A stretch of DNA of 24,694 nucleotides, taken from contig JBEKJU010000113.1 in the NCBI GenBank assembly GCA_050011095.1, positions 1 through 24,694 of the forward strand, given 5' to 3'. This document shows, in pieces, positions 7,305 to 14,616 of the stretch (position 1 is the first letter of the stretch; each line of letters begins with the position of its first letter). The stretch is from JBEKJU01 sp050011095 (lineage in GTDB: Bacteria; Desulfobacterota; Syntrophorhabdia; Syntrophorhabdales; WCHB1-27). Under the pieces are notes generated by a model. It searched no databases and was not told the DNA's origin. It was given only the letters and a program-made list of their open reading frames with translations. The position numbers were made by a program, and so were the translations under genes.

Positions 7305-9200
7305 TCACCTCCTGTGCGTATTTTCTTCCCTTGCTTTCTCGACGAACTCCTCCGGTGCCACACCTTTCATCTCGGTACCGTCCAGGCCCCTTATCGAAAT
7401 GGTGCGCGTCTCCGCTTCCTTCTTTCCTAATATGATCATGTACGGGATTTTTCTCATCGTCCCTTCACGAACCTTGAGACCCAGCTTTTCGTTCCTCCCG
7501 TCCACCTCCACCCTGATATCGGCGCGGCCGAGCATGTCCCGCAGTTCCTCCGCATAGGCGTTCTGGTCGTCCGTGATGGTGAGGATGAGCGCCTGAACCG
7601 GCGCGAGCCAGAGGGGGAAGCGGCCCGCGTAGTGCTCGATCAGTATGCCGATGAACCGCTCCATTGCGCCCAGGATCACCCGGTGGAGCATGACCGGTCT
7701 TTTGCGCATGCCGTCCTTGTCCATATAGTGGAGATCGAAACGCTCGGGGAGGGCGAAATCAACCTGGATGGTCGCGCACTGCCACTTCCTGCCGAGGGCG
7801 TCCTTCAGCTTCACGTCTATCTTCGGGCCGTAGAACGCACCGTCGCCCTCGTTGATATCATAGGGGATCGACCGGTCGTCGAGGACGGCCTTCAGTATGG
7901 CCTCCGCCCTTTGCCAGTCCTCCTCGCGGCCTATGAACTTTTCCGGCCTCGTGCTGATCTCCAGCTCGTAGTCGAATCCGAAGATTTTCATCACGTCTTC
8001 GACGAACGTCATGACGCCGCTGATCTCCTGATGGAGCTGGTCCTGGCGGCAGAAGATATGGGCGTCGTCCTGCGTGAATTCCCTCACCCGGAGAAGGCCG
8101 TGAAGGACCCCCGACTTTTCGTGGCGGTTTACGGTGCCCAGCTCGAAGTAGCGCAGGGGCAGATCCCTGTAGCTCCTGATCTCCGATCTATACACCATTA
8201 TGTGGGAGAGGCAGTTCATCGGCTTCAGCCCGTACTCCACGTCGTCCACTTTCGTGAAATACATGTTTTCCCGGTAGTTCTCATAGTGGCCCGACTTTTT
8301 CCACAGGTCCACCTTGAGGATTTGGGGACCGATGACGAAGTGGTAGCCTCTTTTGAGGTGCTCCTTCTTCTCGAAATCTTCGAGGATGTAGCGGAGGAGG
8401 GCGCCGTTCGGATGATAGATGACGAGGCCCGCGCCGACCTCGTCGGAGATGCTGAAAAGATCAAGCTCCCTGCCCAGCCGCCGGTGGTCCCTCTTCCTGA
8501 CTTCTTCGAGGAATGTCAGGTATTCGTCGAGGGCCTCGGCGGTAGCGAAGGCAGACCCATAAATCCTCGTGAGCATCTTGTTGTGCTCGTCGCCCCTCCA
8601 GTACGCGCCTGCGAGACTGAGGAGCTTGAAGGCCCGTATCCCCCCCGTCGAGGGGAGGTGGGGGCCCCGGCAGAAGTCCGTGAAGCCGTCCTGCGTGTAG
8701 ACGCTCACCTGTGCGTCCTCGATGCCGCCGATCAGCTCCACCTTGAAAGGCTCGCCCAGGCCGCGGAATAGCTCGATGGCCTCCTCCTTGCTGATCACCC
8801 GCCGCGTGATGGGGATATCCCTCTCGATGATCTCCCGCATTTTTTCCTCTATCCTTGGCAGGTCCTCCTCGGAAAATCCCGGCTCGTAATCGAAGTCGTA
8901 GTAGAAGCCCGTCTCTATGGCCGGGCCGATGGTGACCTTCGCCTCCGGAAAGAGCCCCTTCACCGCCTGCGCCATCACGTGGGCGGTGCTGTGACGAAGG
9001 ATCTCCGTCCCTTCCGGCGAATCGATATAGATGGGCTCCGCCTCGCCTTCCCTCACGGGCGTGGAGAGGTCGAGCAGATCATCGCCTATCTTCACCGCGG
9101 CTATCTCCCTGACAGGGATACCCGCGCCCTTCAGAAAATCGAGGAAGCTGACGCCCCCGTCTTCCACCGCGTATTCCTTACCAAGAAATCGTACGATCAC
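7305..9200 (-). CDS. thrS: Threonine-tRNA ligase
   Basis: 631 residues, full length. A TGS domain spans about 1-60. The editing domain carries HSTAH at 70-74. The class II catalytic core contains LKPMNCLSH (zinc Cys), RYFELGTVNRHEKSGVLHGL (motif 2) and LHRVILGAMERFIG (motif 3). The anticodon-binding domain starts near 535 (PLWLAPVQALILTITDDQ). It charges tRNA-Thr and removes misattached Ser. The start is GTG at 9200, six bases after GGGGAG. This is the first gene of the operon that runs to the MerR-type gene at 2204. The leader between 9201 and about 9346 has two hairpins that may regulate it. Confidence 0.97.
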   Translation of the reverse strand: MIVRFLGKEYAVEDGGVSFLDFLKGAGIPVREIAAVKIGDDLLDLSTPVREGEAEPIYIDSPEGTEILRHSTAHVMAQAVKGLFPEAKVTIGPAIETGFYYDFDYEPGFSEEDLPRIEEKMREIIERDIPITRRVISKEEAIELFRGLGEPFKVELIGGIEDAQVSVYTQDGFTDFCRGPHLPSTGGIRAFKLLSLAGAYWRGDEHNKMLTRIYGSAFATAEALDEYLTFLEEVRKRDHRRLGRELDLFSISDEVGAGLVIYHPNGALLRYILEDFEKKEHLKRGYHFVIGPQILKVDLWKKSGHYENYRENMYFTKVDDVEYGLKPMNCLSHIMVYRSEIRSYRDLPLRYFELGTVNRHEKSGVLHGLLRVREFTQDDAHIFCRQDQLHQEISGVMTFVEDVMKIFGFDYELEISTRPEKFIGREEDWQRAEAILKAVLDDRSIPYDINEGDGAFYGPKIDVKLKDALGRKWQCATIQVDFALPERFDLHYMDKDGMRKRPVMLHRVILGAMERFIGILIEHYAGRFPLWLAPVQALILTITDDQNAYAEELRDMLGRADIRVEVDGRNEKLGLKVREGTMRKIPYMIILGKKEAETRTISIRGLDGTEMKGVAPEEFVEKAREENTHRR

Positions 9201-9236
9201 ACCTTACTCCCCATCAGGAAACCCAAGAAATCAAAA

Positions 9237-9252
9237 GGCATCAAATGATGCC
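9237..9252 (-). promoter_or_regulatory. Leader hairpin 2 of thrS, terminator-like
   Basis: On the minus strand GGCATCATTTGATGCC is a perfect inverted repeat (six-pair stem with a four-base loop) followed directly by TTTT (9236-9233). It lies in the 5' leader 36 nt before the thrS GTG. Because it is downstream of the promoter it cannot be the terminator of another gene; it is a candidate attenuator or an operator bound by the synthetase. Confidence 0.5.
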
Positions 9253-9260
9253 CCTGTGTG

Positions 9261-9287
9261 AAAAAAACTGGCCCGAGCACCGCAGTT
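9261..9287 (-). promoter_or_regulatory. Leader hairpin 1 of thrS, with T-run
   Basis: AACTG and CAGTT (minus strand, 9287-9283 and 9270-9266) form a 5-bp stem around a G+C-rich loop, and seven T residues follow. The CGGGC in the loop could instead pair with GCCCG further upstream in the leader near 9317-9321, which would give two exclusive folds. It lies between the thrS promoter and hairpin 2. I found no convincing T-box motif. Confidence 0.4.
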
Positions 9288-9352
9288 CCTGTTTTGTATT
9301 GTGTATTCCGCAGGCCGGGCAATCCCCTTAAATATCGACACACAACTGACGT

Positions 9353-9382
9353 ATTTTACTGTTTTTTTCTTCACGTTGTCAA
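9353..9382 (-). promoter_or_regulatory. Promoter of the thrS operon
   Basis: Minus strand TTGACA (9382-9377), an 18-bp A-rich spacer and TAAAAT (9358-9353). The -35 is perfect and the -10 matches 5 of 6. Transcription should start near 9346, giving a leader of about 145 nt before the thrS GTG. It drives thrS and probably all eight genes, since no gap inside the operon is longer than 56 nt. Confidence 0.75.
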
Positions 9383-9488
9383 TTGGTAATTGACCTTTTC
9401 GGCATTCGATAATAAAGGCGCGACCCCCATTCGTTCTCATGGGCCTCACCGCGCCACCGTCCCGCCAAAGGACCATCATCTTACAGTA

Positions 9489-9648
9489 AGGGCTCGGAAG
9501 GAAATAAACGAGTCGGATGGCGAAGGATTTTTGGCCGATCGGCGAGGCGCGGAAAGGCCAAATCTACTGGATGTACATGACCTTTTCGCAACGAAGCGGG
9601 CGGACAAAAAGACGAGCCAGATGGCCCATTTATTTTCTGACGAGCCCT
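9489..9648. mobile_element. MITE-like repeat, full copy 1 (160 bp)
   Basis: It begins AGGGCTCGGAAGGAAATAAA and ends TTTATTTTCTGACGAGCCCT; the ends form imperfect inverted repeats of about 23 bp that start with AGGGCTCG. It differs from the copy at 15371-15530 at only four positions. An internal hairpin joins a GCGGAAAGGCC segment to a CCTTTTCGC segment. It has no coding capacity for a transposase, so it would be moved by an enzyme made elsewhere. It sits in the gap between the divergent thrS and feoB genes; the rest of that gap holds their two promoters and the thrS leader. Confidence 0.85.
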
Positions 9649-9726
9649 AATAGCGATCGGTCGCCTCCCGGCACACGCAGGGTCCCTCGTCCCTGCCCTT
9701 CCCGCAGCTGCGCCGCCGCCGCGGCG

Positions 9727-9755
9727 TTGACATTTCGGGCTAATACAGGTATAAA
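9727..9755 (+). promoter_or_regulatory. Promoter of feoAB
   Basis: TTGACA at 9727-9732, a 17-bp spacer and TATAAA at 9750-9755. This is close to the ideal sigma-70 promoter. Transcription should start near 9762. That is only about 11 nt before the ATG at 9773 but 35 nt before the ATG at 9797, which supports the later start. I could not recognise a Fur box by eye. Confidence 0.75.
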
Positions 9756-9796
9756 CAGAACTGAATCTCTCAATGAGGGGAAGCGAAAAGACGCGG

Positions 9797-12025
9797 ATGG
9801 AAAACATCGCAGCGACGGTCACGACGCTGAAAGAGGGTGAGGAGGGCGTGGTCAGGTCAATAGGGGGCGGCGAGCGCCTGACCAGCCGGCTCGCGTCAAT
9901 GGGTATCGTCCCCGGCACGACGGTGAAGGTGTTGACGAACAGCGGGGGCTCGATGATTGTCCTCGCATCCGATACCCGGCTCGCCCTCGGAAGGTTGGAG
10001 GCCTCCCGCATATTCGTTTCGCGCATTACCCCCGAAGAAGAGAAGAAATCGGTCCTGGTCGCCCTTGCAGGGCAGCCGAACGTGGGGAAATCGACCGTTT
10101 TCAACATCCTCACCGGCCTCTCGCAGCACGTCGGAAACTGGCCGGGCAAAACCGTCGAAAAAAAGGAAGGGGTTCACGTATCGGACGGGACGGAGATGCG
10201 GATCGTCGATCTGCCTGGCACGTACAGCCTCACGGCGTTCTCCGAGGAGGAGAGGGCGGCCCGTGAGTTCATCATGAACGAGCGCCCTGATGTGATCGTG
10301 CTCGTGGCGAACGCCTCCGCCCTCGAGAGGAGTCTCTATCTGCTCACCGAGCTGCTCCTCATTGATGCGCCCATCGTGGTGGCGGTAAATATGACCGACG
10401 TGGCCGAGAACCAGGGCATCCATGTGGATGTGGCGGCCCTCCAGCGGTCGCTCGGCCTGCCCGTTGTTTCCATAATCGCGACAAAGAACAGGGGCATAAG
10501 GGAGCTTGTCCCCCTGATACTCAACGCGTCGCGCCACAAGATCGACATCGACCCGCGCCTGCCCGATGTCTCCCTTGACCACAAGGCGATCTATGAGCGG
10601 CTCATGGAGATTCTCATGGGTTATACCCCTGCGTGCTATACGGACCGCTGGGTCGCGACAAAGCTCATGGAGGGGGACCCCGAGGTATCGGCGGCGCTCC
10701 AGGACGTCTTGCCCGAGGAGAAGTGGAACGAGATCCTGGGCCTCCTCAGCGAGCATGAAGACGCCCTCCGCGCCGTCGTGGGAGGCCGGTACGACTGGAT
10801 AGAGATGGTGACGCGCATCGCCGTATCACGGTTCAGGAGGGGGCAGGTCCTCATGACGGATCGCATCGATCACCTGCTCACGCAGCCCGTGCTCGGCATC
10901 CCCGTGCTCCTGGGCATCCTTGCCCTGGTCTTCGTTCTCACCTACAGGATAGGCTTTCCCGTCCAGCACCGGCTGGAGTATCTGCTCGGCCTTGGCGCCC
11001 GTTTCGTCGAGACCGCCCTCGCGGGGACACCCCACTGGCTCACGGGGCTCGTGGTGAACGGCATCATCGGCGGGGCCGGTTCGGTGCTCACCTTCCTGCC
11101 CATACTGCTTATATTCTTCGTTTGCCTGACGTTCCTCGAGGACGTGGGTTACATGGCGCGGGGCGCCTTCGTGATGGACCGCCTGATGCATGTGGTCGGT
11201 CTCCATGGCAAGAGTTTCATCCCCCTGTGCCTCGGCTTCGGCTGCAACGTGCCGTCCGTCATCGGGACGCGCATTGTGGAATCGCGGAAGGCGCGTCTTC
11301 TCACAATATTCCTCGCGCCCTTCGTCCCCTGCACCGCCCGGCTCGCGGTCCTCACCTTCGTGAGCGGGGCCATGTTTGGCTCACGGGCGTCCCTTGTCTC
11401 CTGGCTTCTTCTCGCTGTCAATGTGATCGTCCTCGCCGTCACGGGCGCGGTGATCAGCAGGGTGTTCATGAAGGGCGAGCCCATGCCTTTTATCATGGAG
11501 CTTCCCCTTTACCATAAACCCGACCCCCGCACCATCGCGCTCGTCGTCTGGAACAGGATGATCTCCTTCGCCAAACGCGCGGGCAGCGTCATTCTCGCCG
11601 CTTCAGTGGTAATCTGGTTCCTCGCGAACGTTCCCGGCGGGCGGCTGGAGACGAGTATCCTAGCCTGGATCGGCAGACTTCTCGTACCGATAGGCGCACC
11701 CATGGGGCTCGGGTGGAGGGAGATGGTGGCCCTCGTTTCGAGCCTTGTCGCCAAGGAGAATTCCATTGCCACCCTGGCCGTTCTTTACAACGTCGGTGAA
11801 GAGGGGCTCCGGGAGGTGCTGCCGCGGATGATGAGCAGCGCGTCCGGCTTTGCCTTTCTGGCGGTGCTCATGCTCTTTGTCCCCTGCGCGGCCACCGTGG
11901 CCGTCATGAAGCAGGAGATGGGCAGTTGGAGATGGTTTATCTCATCCTTTGTCTTCATGCTGATGGTCTCGTTTCTCGGGGGGGTCGTCGCATACCACCT
12001 GGCGCTCTCCTTCGGCTTCGGGTAG
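9797..12025 (+). CDS. feoB: Fused FeoA-FeoB ferrous iron transporter
   Basis: Inner-membrane GTP-dependent Fe(II) importer. Residues 1 to about 80 form a FeoA-like SH3 domain (LASMGIVPGTTVKVL, then LALGRLEASRIFV). The FeoB G domain follows with G1 GQPNVGKST (about 92-100), G3 DLPGTYSLTAFS and G4 NMTD. After a helical linker come membrane segments with FeoB signatures GYMARGAFVMDR, LGFGCNVPSVIGTR, APFVPCTARLAV and VPCAATVAVMKQEMGSW. Fusion of FeoA to FeoB is known in some lineages; most bacteria keep them separate. ATG 9773 is also in frame, but its leader would be very short. The gene stands alone between its own promoter and terminator. Confidence 0.95.
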   Translation: MENIAATVTTLKEGEEGVVRSIGGGERLTSRLASMGIVPGTTVKVLTNSGGSMIVLASDTRLALGRLEASRIFVSRITPEEEKKSVLVALAGQPNVGKSTVFNILTGLSQHVGNWPGKTVEKKEGVHVSDGTEMRIVDLPGTYSLTAFSEEERAAREFIMNERPDVIVLVANASALERSLYLLTELLLIDAPIVVAVNMTDVAENQGIHVDVAALQRSLGLPVVSIIATKNRGIRELVPLILNASRHKIDIDPRLPDVSLDHKAIYERLMEILMGYTPACYTDRWVATKLMEGDPEVSAALQDVLPEEKWNEILGLLSEHEDALRAVVGGRYDWIEMVTRIAVSRFRRGQVLMTDRIDHLLTQPVLGIPVLLGILALVFVLTYRIGFPVQHRLEYLLGLGARFVETALAGTPHWLTGLVVNGIIGGAGSVLTFLPILLIFFVCLTFLEDVGYMARGAFVMDRLMHVVGLHGKSFIPLCLGFGCNVPSVIGTRIVESRKARLLTIFLAPFVPCTARLAVLTFVSGAMFGSRASLVSWLLLAVNVIVLAVTGAVISRVFMKGEPMPFIMELPLYHKPDPRTIALVVWNRMISFAKRAGSVILAASVVIWFLANVPGGRLETSILAWIGRLLVPIGAPMGLGWREMVALVSSLVAKENSIATLAVLYNVGEEGLREVLPRMMSSASGFAFLAVLMLFVPCAATVAVMKQEMGSWRWFISSFVFMLMVSFLGGVVAYHLALSFGFG

Positions 12026-12044
12026 CGGAAGGACGCATGCGCGA

Positions 12045-12070
12045 AAAGGGCCGGTTCGCGCCGGCCCTTT
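12045..12070 (+). terminator. Intrinsic terminator after feoB
   Basis: AAAGGGCCGG (12045-12054) pairs exactly with CCGGCCCTTT (12061-12070) around a six-base loop. The stem carries the A and T tracts itself, so it could serve both feoB and the convergent rrf2/cysK transcript. Confidence 0.8.
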
Positions 12071-12097
12071 CATGATACGCGGTGGGGTGCCGGGCGG

Positions 12098-12423
12098 TCA
12101 TATATAGTACATGGATGTCTCCCTCCCCGACTTCTCCTCCTGCAGCACCACGAGCTTTTCGAGGGTGAAGCCGGAGAGCACCTCATCGATCTTGCCGCCC
12201 AGAAGGCCCCAGATATCGCGGGTGGGAAGCCGCCCTTCCTGCCCCTCACGGTGCTTACGAGCCCAGCCGTGCGGAGGGCTGCGAATATCTGTTCAAGGTA
12301 CTTCTCGGATATTGACTGCCGCCGGGCGATATCGGCAAGAAATACAGGCACGTCATCCTTCTGATGGGCCGCGAGGTCCATCATTGCCCGGAGTCCATAC
12401 CTCCCCTTTGTCGATACTTTCAT
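12098..12423 (-). pseudogene. Broken Rrf2-family regulator
   Basis: The start is a normal Rrf2 protein: ATG 12423 behind AGGAG, MKVSTKGRYGLRAMMDLA, then a winged helix (IARRQSISEKYLEQIFAALR, TAGLVSTVRGRKGG). After residue 65 this frame loses similarity. In the next frame, from about 12225, the Rrf2 C terminus appears: PTRDIWGLLGGKIDEVLSGF, TLEKLVVLQEEKSG, ending YYI with TGA at 12098-12100. About 40 residues that normally lie between, including the cofactor or sensor region, are missing, and the two parts are out of frame. So this is an internal deletion, not a single-base error. The gene lies 28 nt after cysK, where a CymR/IscR-type regulator of cysteine or iron-sulfur genes would be expected. 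The truncated DNA-binding domain could still be made. Confidence 0.8.
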
Positions 12424-12451
12424 ACATCCATGCTCCTCATCTGTTTCCGCG

Positions 12452-13441
12452 TTAAATTGCCACGTCGGAGGCCGTCGCCGTTTCCAGACCGGGAAAGAGG
12501 TTCTGGAAAAGGGGCGTCGACAGGTAGCGCTCACCGGCGGAAGGCAGGATCACCACTATCGTCTTTCCCTTGCTCTCCGGCTCTTTGGCGATGCGCGCCG
12601 CCACAACCGTCGCGGCCCCGCTTGAAATGCCGCAGAGAATACCCTCTTCACGGGCCAGCCGGCGGGCCATATCGATGGCCTCATCACTCGTGACGGTCTC
12701 TATACGGTCCACGAGATCGAGCTGCAGCACCTTCGGTACGAACCCCGCGCCTATGCCCTGGATCTTGTGGGGTCCCGGCTTCAGTTCCTCGCCACGGCGC
12801 GCCTGGGAAAGGATAGGGGACTCGGTCGGCTCGACCGCCACGGATACGATCTTCCTTCCCTTCGTTATCTTGAAGAACCGGCTTACCCCGGTGATCGTTC
12901 CGCCCGTTCCCACACCGGATATCAGGATGTCCAGCTTGCCGTCCGTGTCGTTCCATATCTCGGGCCCGGTCGTCGTCTCGTGGATAGCGGGGTTGGCCGG
13001 GTTTTCGAACTGCTGGGGCAGGAAGTAGCGGGAAGGGTCGCTCCCGGCGACCTCCGTAGCCTTCGCGATGGCCCCCTTCATGCCTTTCGGCGCCTCGGTC
13101 AGTATCAGGTCCGCCCCCAGGATCTTCAGCACTTTTCTTCGCTCGATGCTCATGCTCTCCGGCATGGTGAGCAGGAGCTTGTAGCCCCTGGCGGCGGCTA
13201 CGAAGGCTAGGGAGATGCCGGTATTGCCCGAGGTGGGCTCGATGATCACCATGCCTGGTTTGAGCCGTCCCGTCTTTTCGCCATCCCAGATCATGGAGGC
13301 GCCGATCCGGTCCTTCACCGAGTAAGAGGGGTTCCTCCCCTCGATCTTGGCGAGAAGGGTCGCCTCCGGACCCACGACACGGTTCAGTTTGATCAGCGGA
13401 GAGTTTCCTATGGACTGGGCGTTATCCTCGTATCTGCTCAT
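12452..13441 (-). CDS. cysK: Cysteine synthase (O-acetylserine sulfhydrylase)
   Basis: PLP enzyme that makes cysteine from O-acetylserine and sulfide. 329 residues from ATG 13441, five bases after AGGAGG; an upstream GTG at 13447 lies within that Shine-Dalgarno and is rejected. The PLP Lys is K43 in NPSYSVKDRIG. TSGNTG (70-75) binds the substrate carboxylate, VGTGGTITG binds the PLP phosphate and GISSGAA closes the C-terminal part. CysM and cystathionine beta-synthase share the fold, but TSGNTG and the length fit CysK. A strong promoter lies about 190 nt upstream, and the long leader holds a repeat element (copy B). A broken rrf2 regulator follows at 28 nt. Confidence 0.94.
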   Translation of the reverse strand: MSRYEDNAQSIGNSPLIKLNRVVGPEATLLAKIEGRNPSYSVKDRIGASMIWDGEKTGRLKPGMVIIEPTSGNTGISLAFVAAARGYKLLLTMPESMSIERRKVLKILGADLILTEAPKGMKGAIAKATEVAGSDPSRYFLPQQFENPANPAIHETTTGPEIWNDTDGKLDILISGVGTGGTITGVSRFFKITKGRKIVSVAVEPTESPILSQARRGEELKPGPHKIQGIGAGFVPKVLQLDLVDRIETVTSDEAIDMARRLAREEGILCGISSGAATVVAARIAKEPESKGKTIVVILPSAGERYLSTPLFQNLFPGLETATASDVAI

Positions 13442-13481
13442 AACCACCTCCTTGGTTTATGCCGGGTCGCTTACGTTCGCC

Positions 13482-13536
13482 CCATCAATGCCGTCTCCTC
13501 GCCGCTCTCCCAGCGCACCATGTCCACGCCTGCGGT
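13482..13536 (-). repeat. Dispersed repeat in cysK leader, copy B
   Basis: The core at 13493-13510 matches copy A (2047-2064) at 17 of 18 bases, and ACGCCTGCG recurs at similar distance. As in copy A, the minus strand shows GGAGAGCGGCGAGGAGAC followed by an ATG about 8 bases on, but here that frame closes after a few codons. The cysK leader (13442 to about 13632) holds nothing else I can name. Confidence 0.45.
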
Positions 13537-13638
13537 GATGCGTCGGGGACGGCCCCGATGTTTCGCATGAAGGCGCTCCGGCTGTTCGCCCTGTGGGCCG
13601 GGCGGGCCGTCTATTTACCCTACAATTATTATATAGTT

Positions 13639-13668
13639 AGTATACTTTAGCGGAAAACGCTTTGTCAA
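13639..13668 (-). promoter_or_regulatory. Promoter of cysK
   Basis: Minus strand TTGACA (13668-13663), 18-bp spacer and TATACT (13644-13639). The spacer holds the inverted repeat AGCG-TTTTC-CGCT, well placed for a repressor such as an Rrf2 protein. Transcription would start near 13632, leaving a leader of about 190 nt. Confidence 0.72.
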
Positions 13669-13683
13669 TTAAATAGTAATCAT

Positions 13684-13706
13684 AAAAATGGCGATCGTGA
13701 ATCGCC
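13684..13706 (-). terminator. Intrinsic terminator after the amidohydrolase gene
   Basis: On the minus strand GGCGAT (13706-13701), a five-base loop and ATCGCC (13695-13690) are followed by ATTTTTAT. It lies about 100 nt beyond the amidohydrolase stop and just before the cysK promoter, so it separates the two transcripts. Confidence 0.7.
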
Positions 13707-13806
13707 CAGGCGCCGCATCTTCGAGGCGCGGTCCGAAATCGTTTATCAGATGTCCCGGCGCTTCGACGGCTCCGGGCGCGGACCGCGCGGGGAGGAAAGG
13801 CCTGAA

Positions 13807-14523
13807 TTAGACGGGAAGCTTCGCCAGGCTGATGATGTTTTGCGCGAGGATAAGCCCTTTATCATGGTCCGGGATCGGCTGGGAGACGACCTTCGCGAGT
13901 TCGGCGGCCATGGAGCCGAAGGGAACATCCGAGCCAAAGAGAAGCCTTTTCGGACCGATTGCCTCCACGAACCGAAGGATCGTGCTCTCCGAGCCAAGGG
14001 CGGTGTCGAAATAGATATTCGGCCTGCCCTTGAACGCCTTGAGAAAATCGAGGGGATTCCCGCCGAGGAGGCCTAGATGGGGAATGATGAGAGGTAGGTC
14101 CGGAGCCATCTCCACGAACAGCTCGGTGAAGGAAAGCTCCTCCTCGAAAACGATGGGCTTGCCGATGTCCGTTAGCGCTTCGATAAACGCCGGCAGTGCC
14201 CTGTCCTTGAGGACCTCGTAGTTTGACGCCGCATCCTGAATGCCCCTCATCCAGTGCCATTTACCACCGTAATAGGCTTCAGGGATCAGGGGGAAATCTT
14301 CCCTGATATAAAAATAGGGGAACAGTTGCTCCACCCTTCGGGTTTCATCGAGAAGGTTGATGTTGATGTAATTGCTCATGATCGCGGTAGAGGGGAAAGG
14401 GAAAACGATGGCATGTCTGATGCCAGCCTTCTCCATCTGGCCGAGAAGCCCCGCCGTGGAGACGCGAGAGCCGAGGGTCACGGAGGGCCCCCAATGGTTA
14501 TGACTGTCAATAATGGTGACCAT
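13807..14523 (-). CDS. Amidohydrolase-family metal-dependent hydrolase
   Basis: 238 residues, a TIM-barrel of the amidohydrolase-2 type. The metal pair motif is DSHNH at residues 6-10. A later His lies in LIIPHLGLLGGNP and the catalytic Asp in LLFGSDVPFG, the usual C-terminal signature. Relatives hydrolyse or decarboxylate small cyclic or carboxylated compounds; the substrate here cannot be named. No Shine-Dalgarno precedes ATG 14523. Instead a 37-bp palindromic repeat ends 8 nt upstream. A divergent Nudix gene shares the intergenic region and overlapping promoters. Confidence 0.82.
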   Translation of the reverse strand: MVTIIDSHNHWGPSVTLGSRVSTAGLLGQMEKAGIRHAIVFPFPSTAIMSNYININLLDETRRVEQLFPYFYIREDFPLIPEAYYGGKWHWMRGIQDAASNYEVLKDRALPAFIEALTDIGKPIVFEEELSFTELFVEMAPDLPLIIPHLGLLGGNPLDFLKAFKGRPNIYFDTALGSESTILRFVEAIGPKRLLFGSDVPFGSMAAELAKVVSQPIPDHDKGLILAQNIISLAKLPV

Positions 14524-14531
14524 GCAATTAT

Positions 14532-14568
14532 TTGGGACACCCGCGAGCGGGTACCCGGTCGCCCCCTC
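14532..14568. repeat. 37-bp palindromic repeat, copy 1
   Basis: It matches 21740-21776 at 36 of 37 bases. It reads TTGGGACACCCGCGAGCGGG, then TACCCGGTCGCCCCCTC. It holds a hairpin ACCCGC/GCGGGT and the palindrome GGGTACCC. It lies in the probable 5' leader of the amidohydrolase gene. No transposase features are present; it resembles a REP-type element. Confidence 0.8.
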
Positions 14569-14577
14569 TCGCTTCGG

Positions 14578-14607
14578 TTGCTATTACATAGCACAAAGCC
14601 TTATACT
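14578..14607 (+). promoter_or_regulatory. Promoter of the Nudix gene, leaderless type
   Basis: TTGCTA (14578-14583), 18 bp, TATACT (14602-14607). The ATG of the Nudix gene is at 14617, nine bases after the -10 box, so the transcript would begin within a few bases of the start codon. A weak divergent promoter overlaps it on the other strand. Confidence 0.6.
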
Positions 14608-14613
14608 TGTAAA
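14585..14613 (-). promoter_or_regulatory. Possible promoter of the amidohydrolase gene
   Basis: Minus strand TTTACA (14613-14608), 17 bp, TATGTA (14590-14585). The -35 matches 5 of 6 and the -10 matches 4 of 6. It overlaps the Nudix promoter face to face, so the two would compete for polymerase. The transcript would pass through the 37-bp repeat before the ATG. Confidence 0.4.
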
Positions 14614-14616
14614 GGC

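Noticed and set aside
7632..8771. Open frame of 379 codons on the plus strand
   Set aside because: It is antisense to thrS, which has all its motifs; the openness follows from GC-rich codon bias.
9261..9300. T-box riboswitch in the thrS leader
   Set aside because: GGAACTGCGG is faintly like the T-box core, but the conserved TGGNACCGCG is absent and no specifier stem was found.
9481..10149. Open frame of 222 codons on the minus strand through the MITE and the feoB start
   Set aside because: Half of it is the repeat and half is antisense to feoB.
12070..12097. Extension of the Rrf2 frame to 12070 as a real C terminus
   Set aside because: That frame has no Rrf2 similarity after RGRKGG, while the other frame has the family C terminus.
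14254..14616. N-terminal extension of the Nudix protein
   Set aside because: It is antisense to the amidohydrolase gene and crosses its promoter region; ATG 14617 gives the normal family length.
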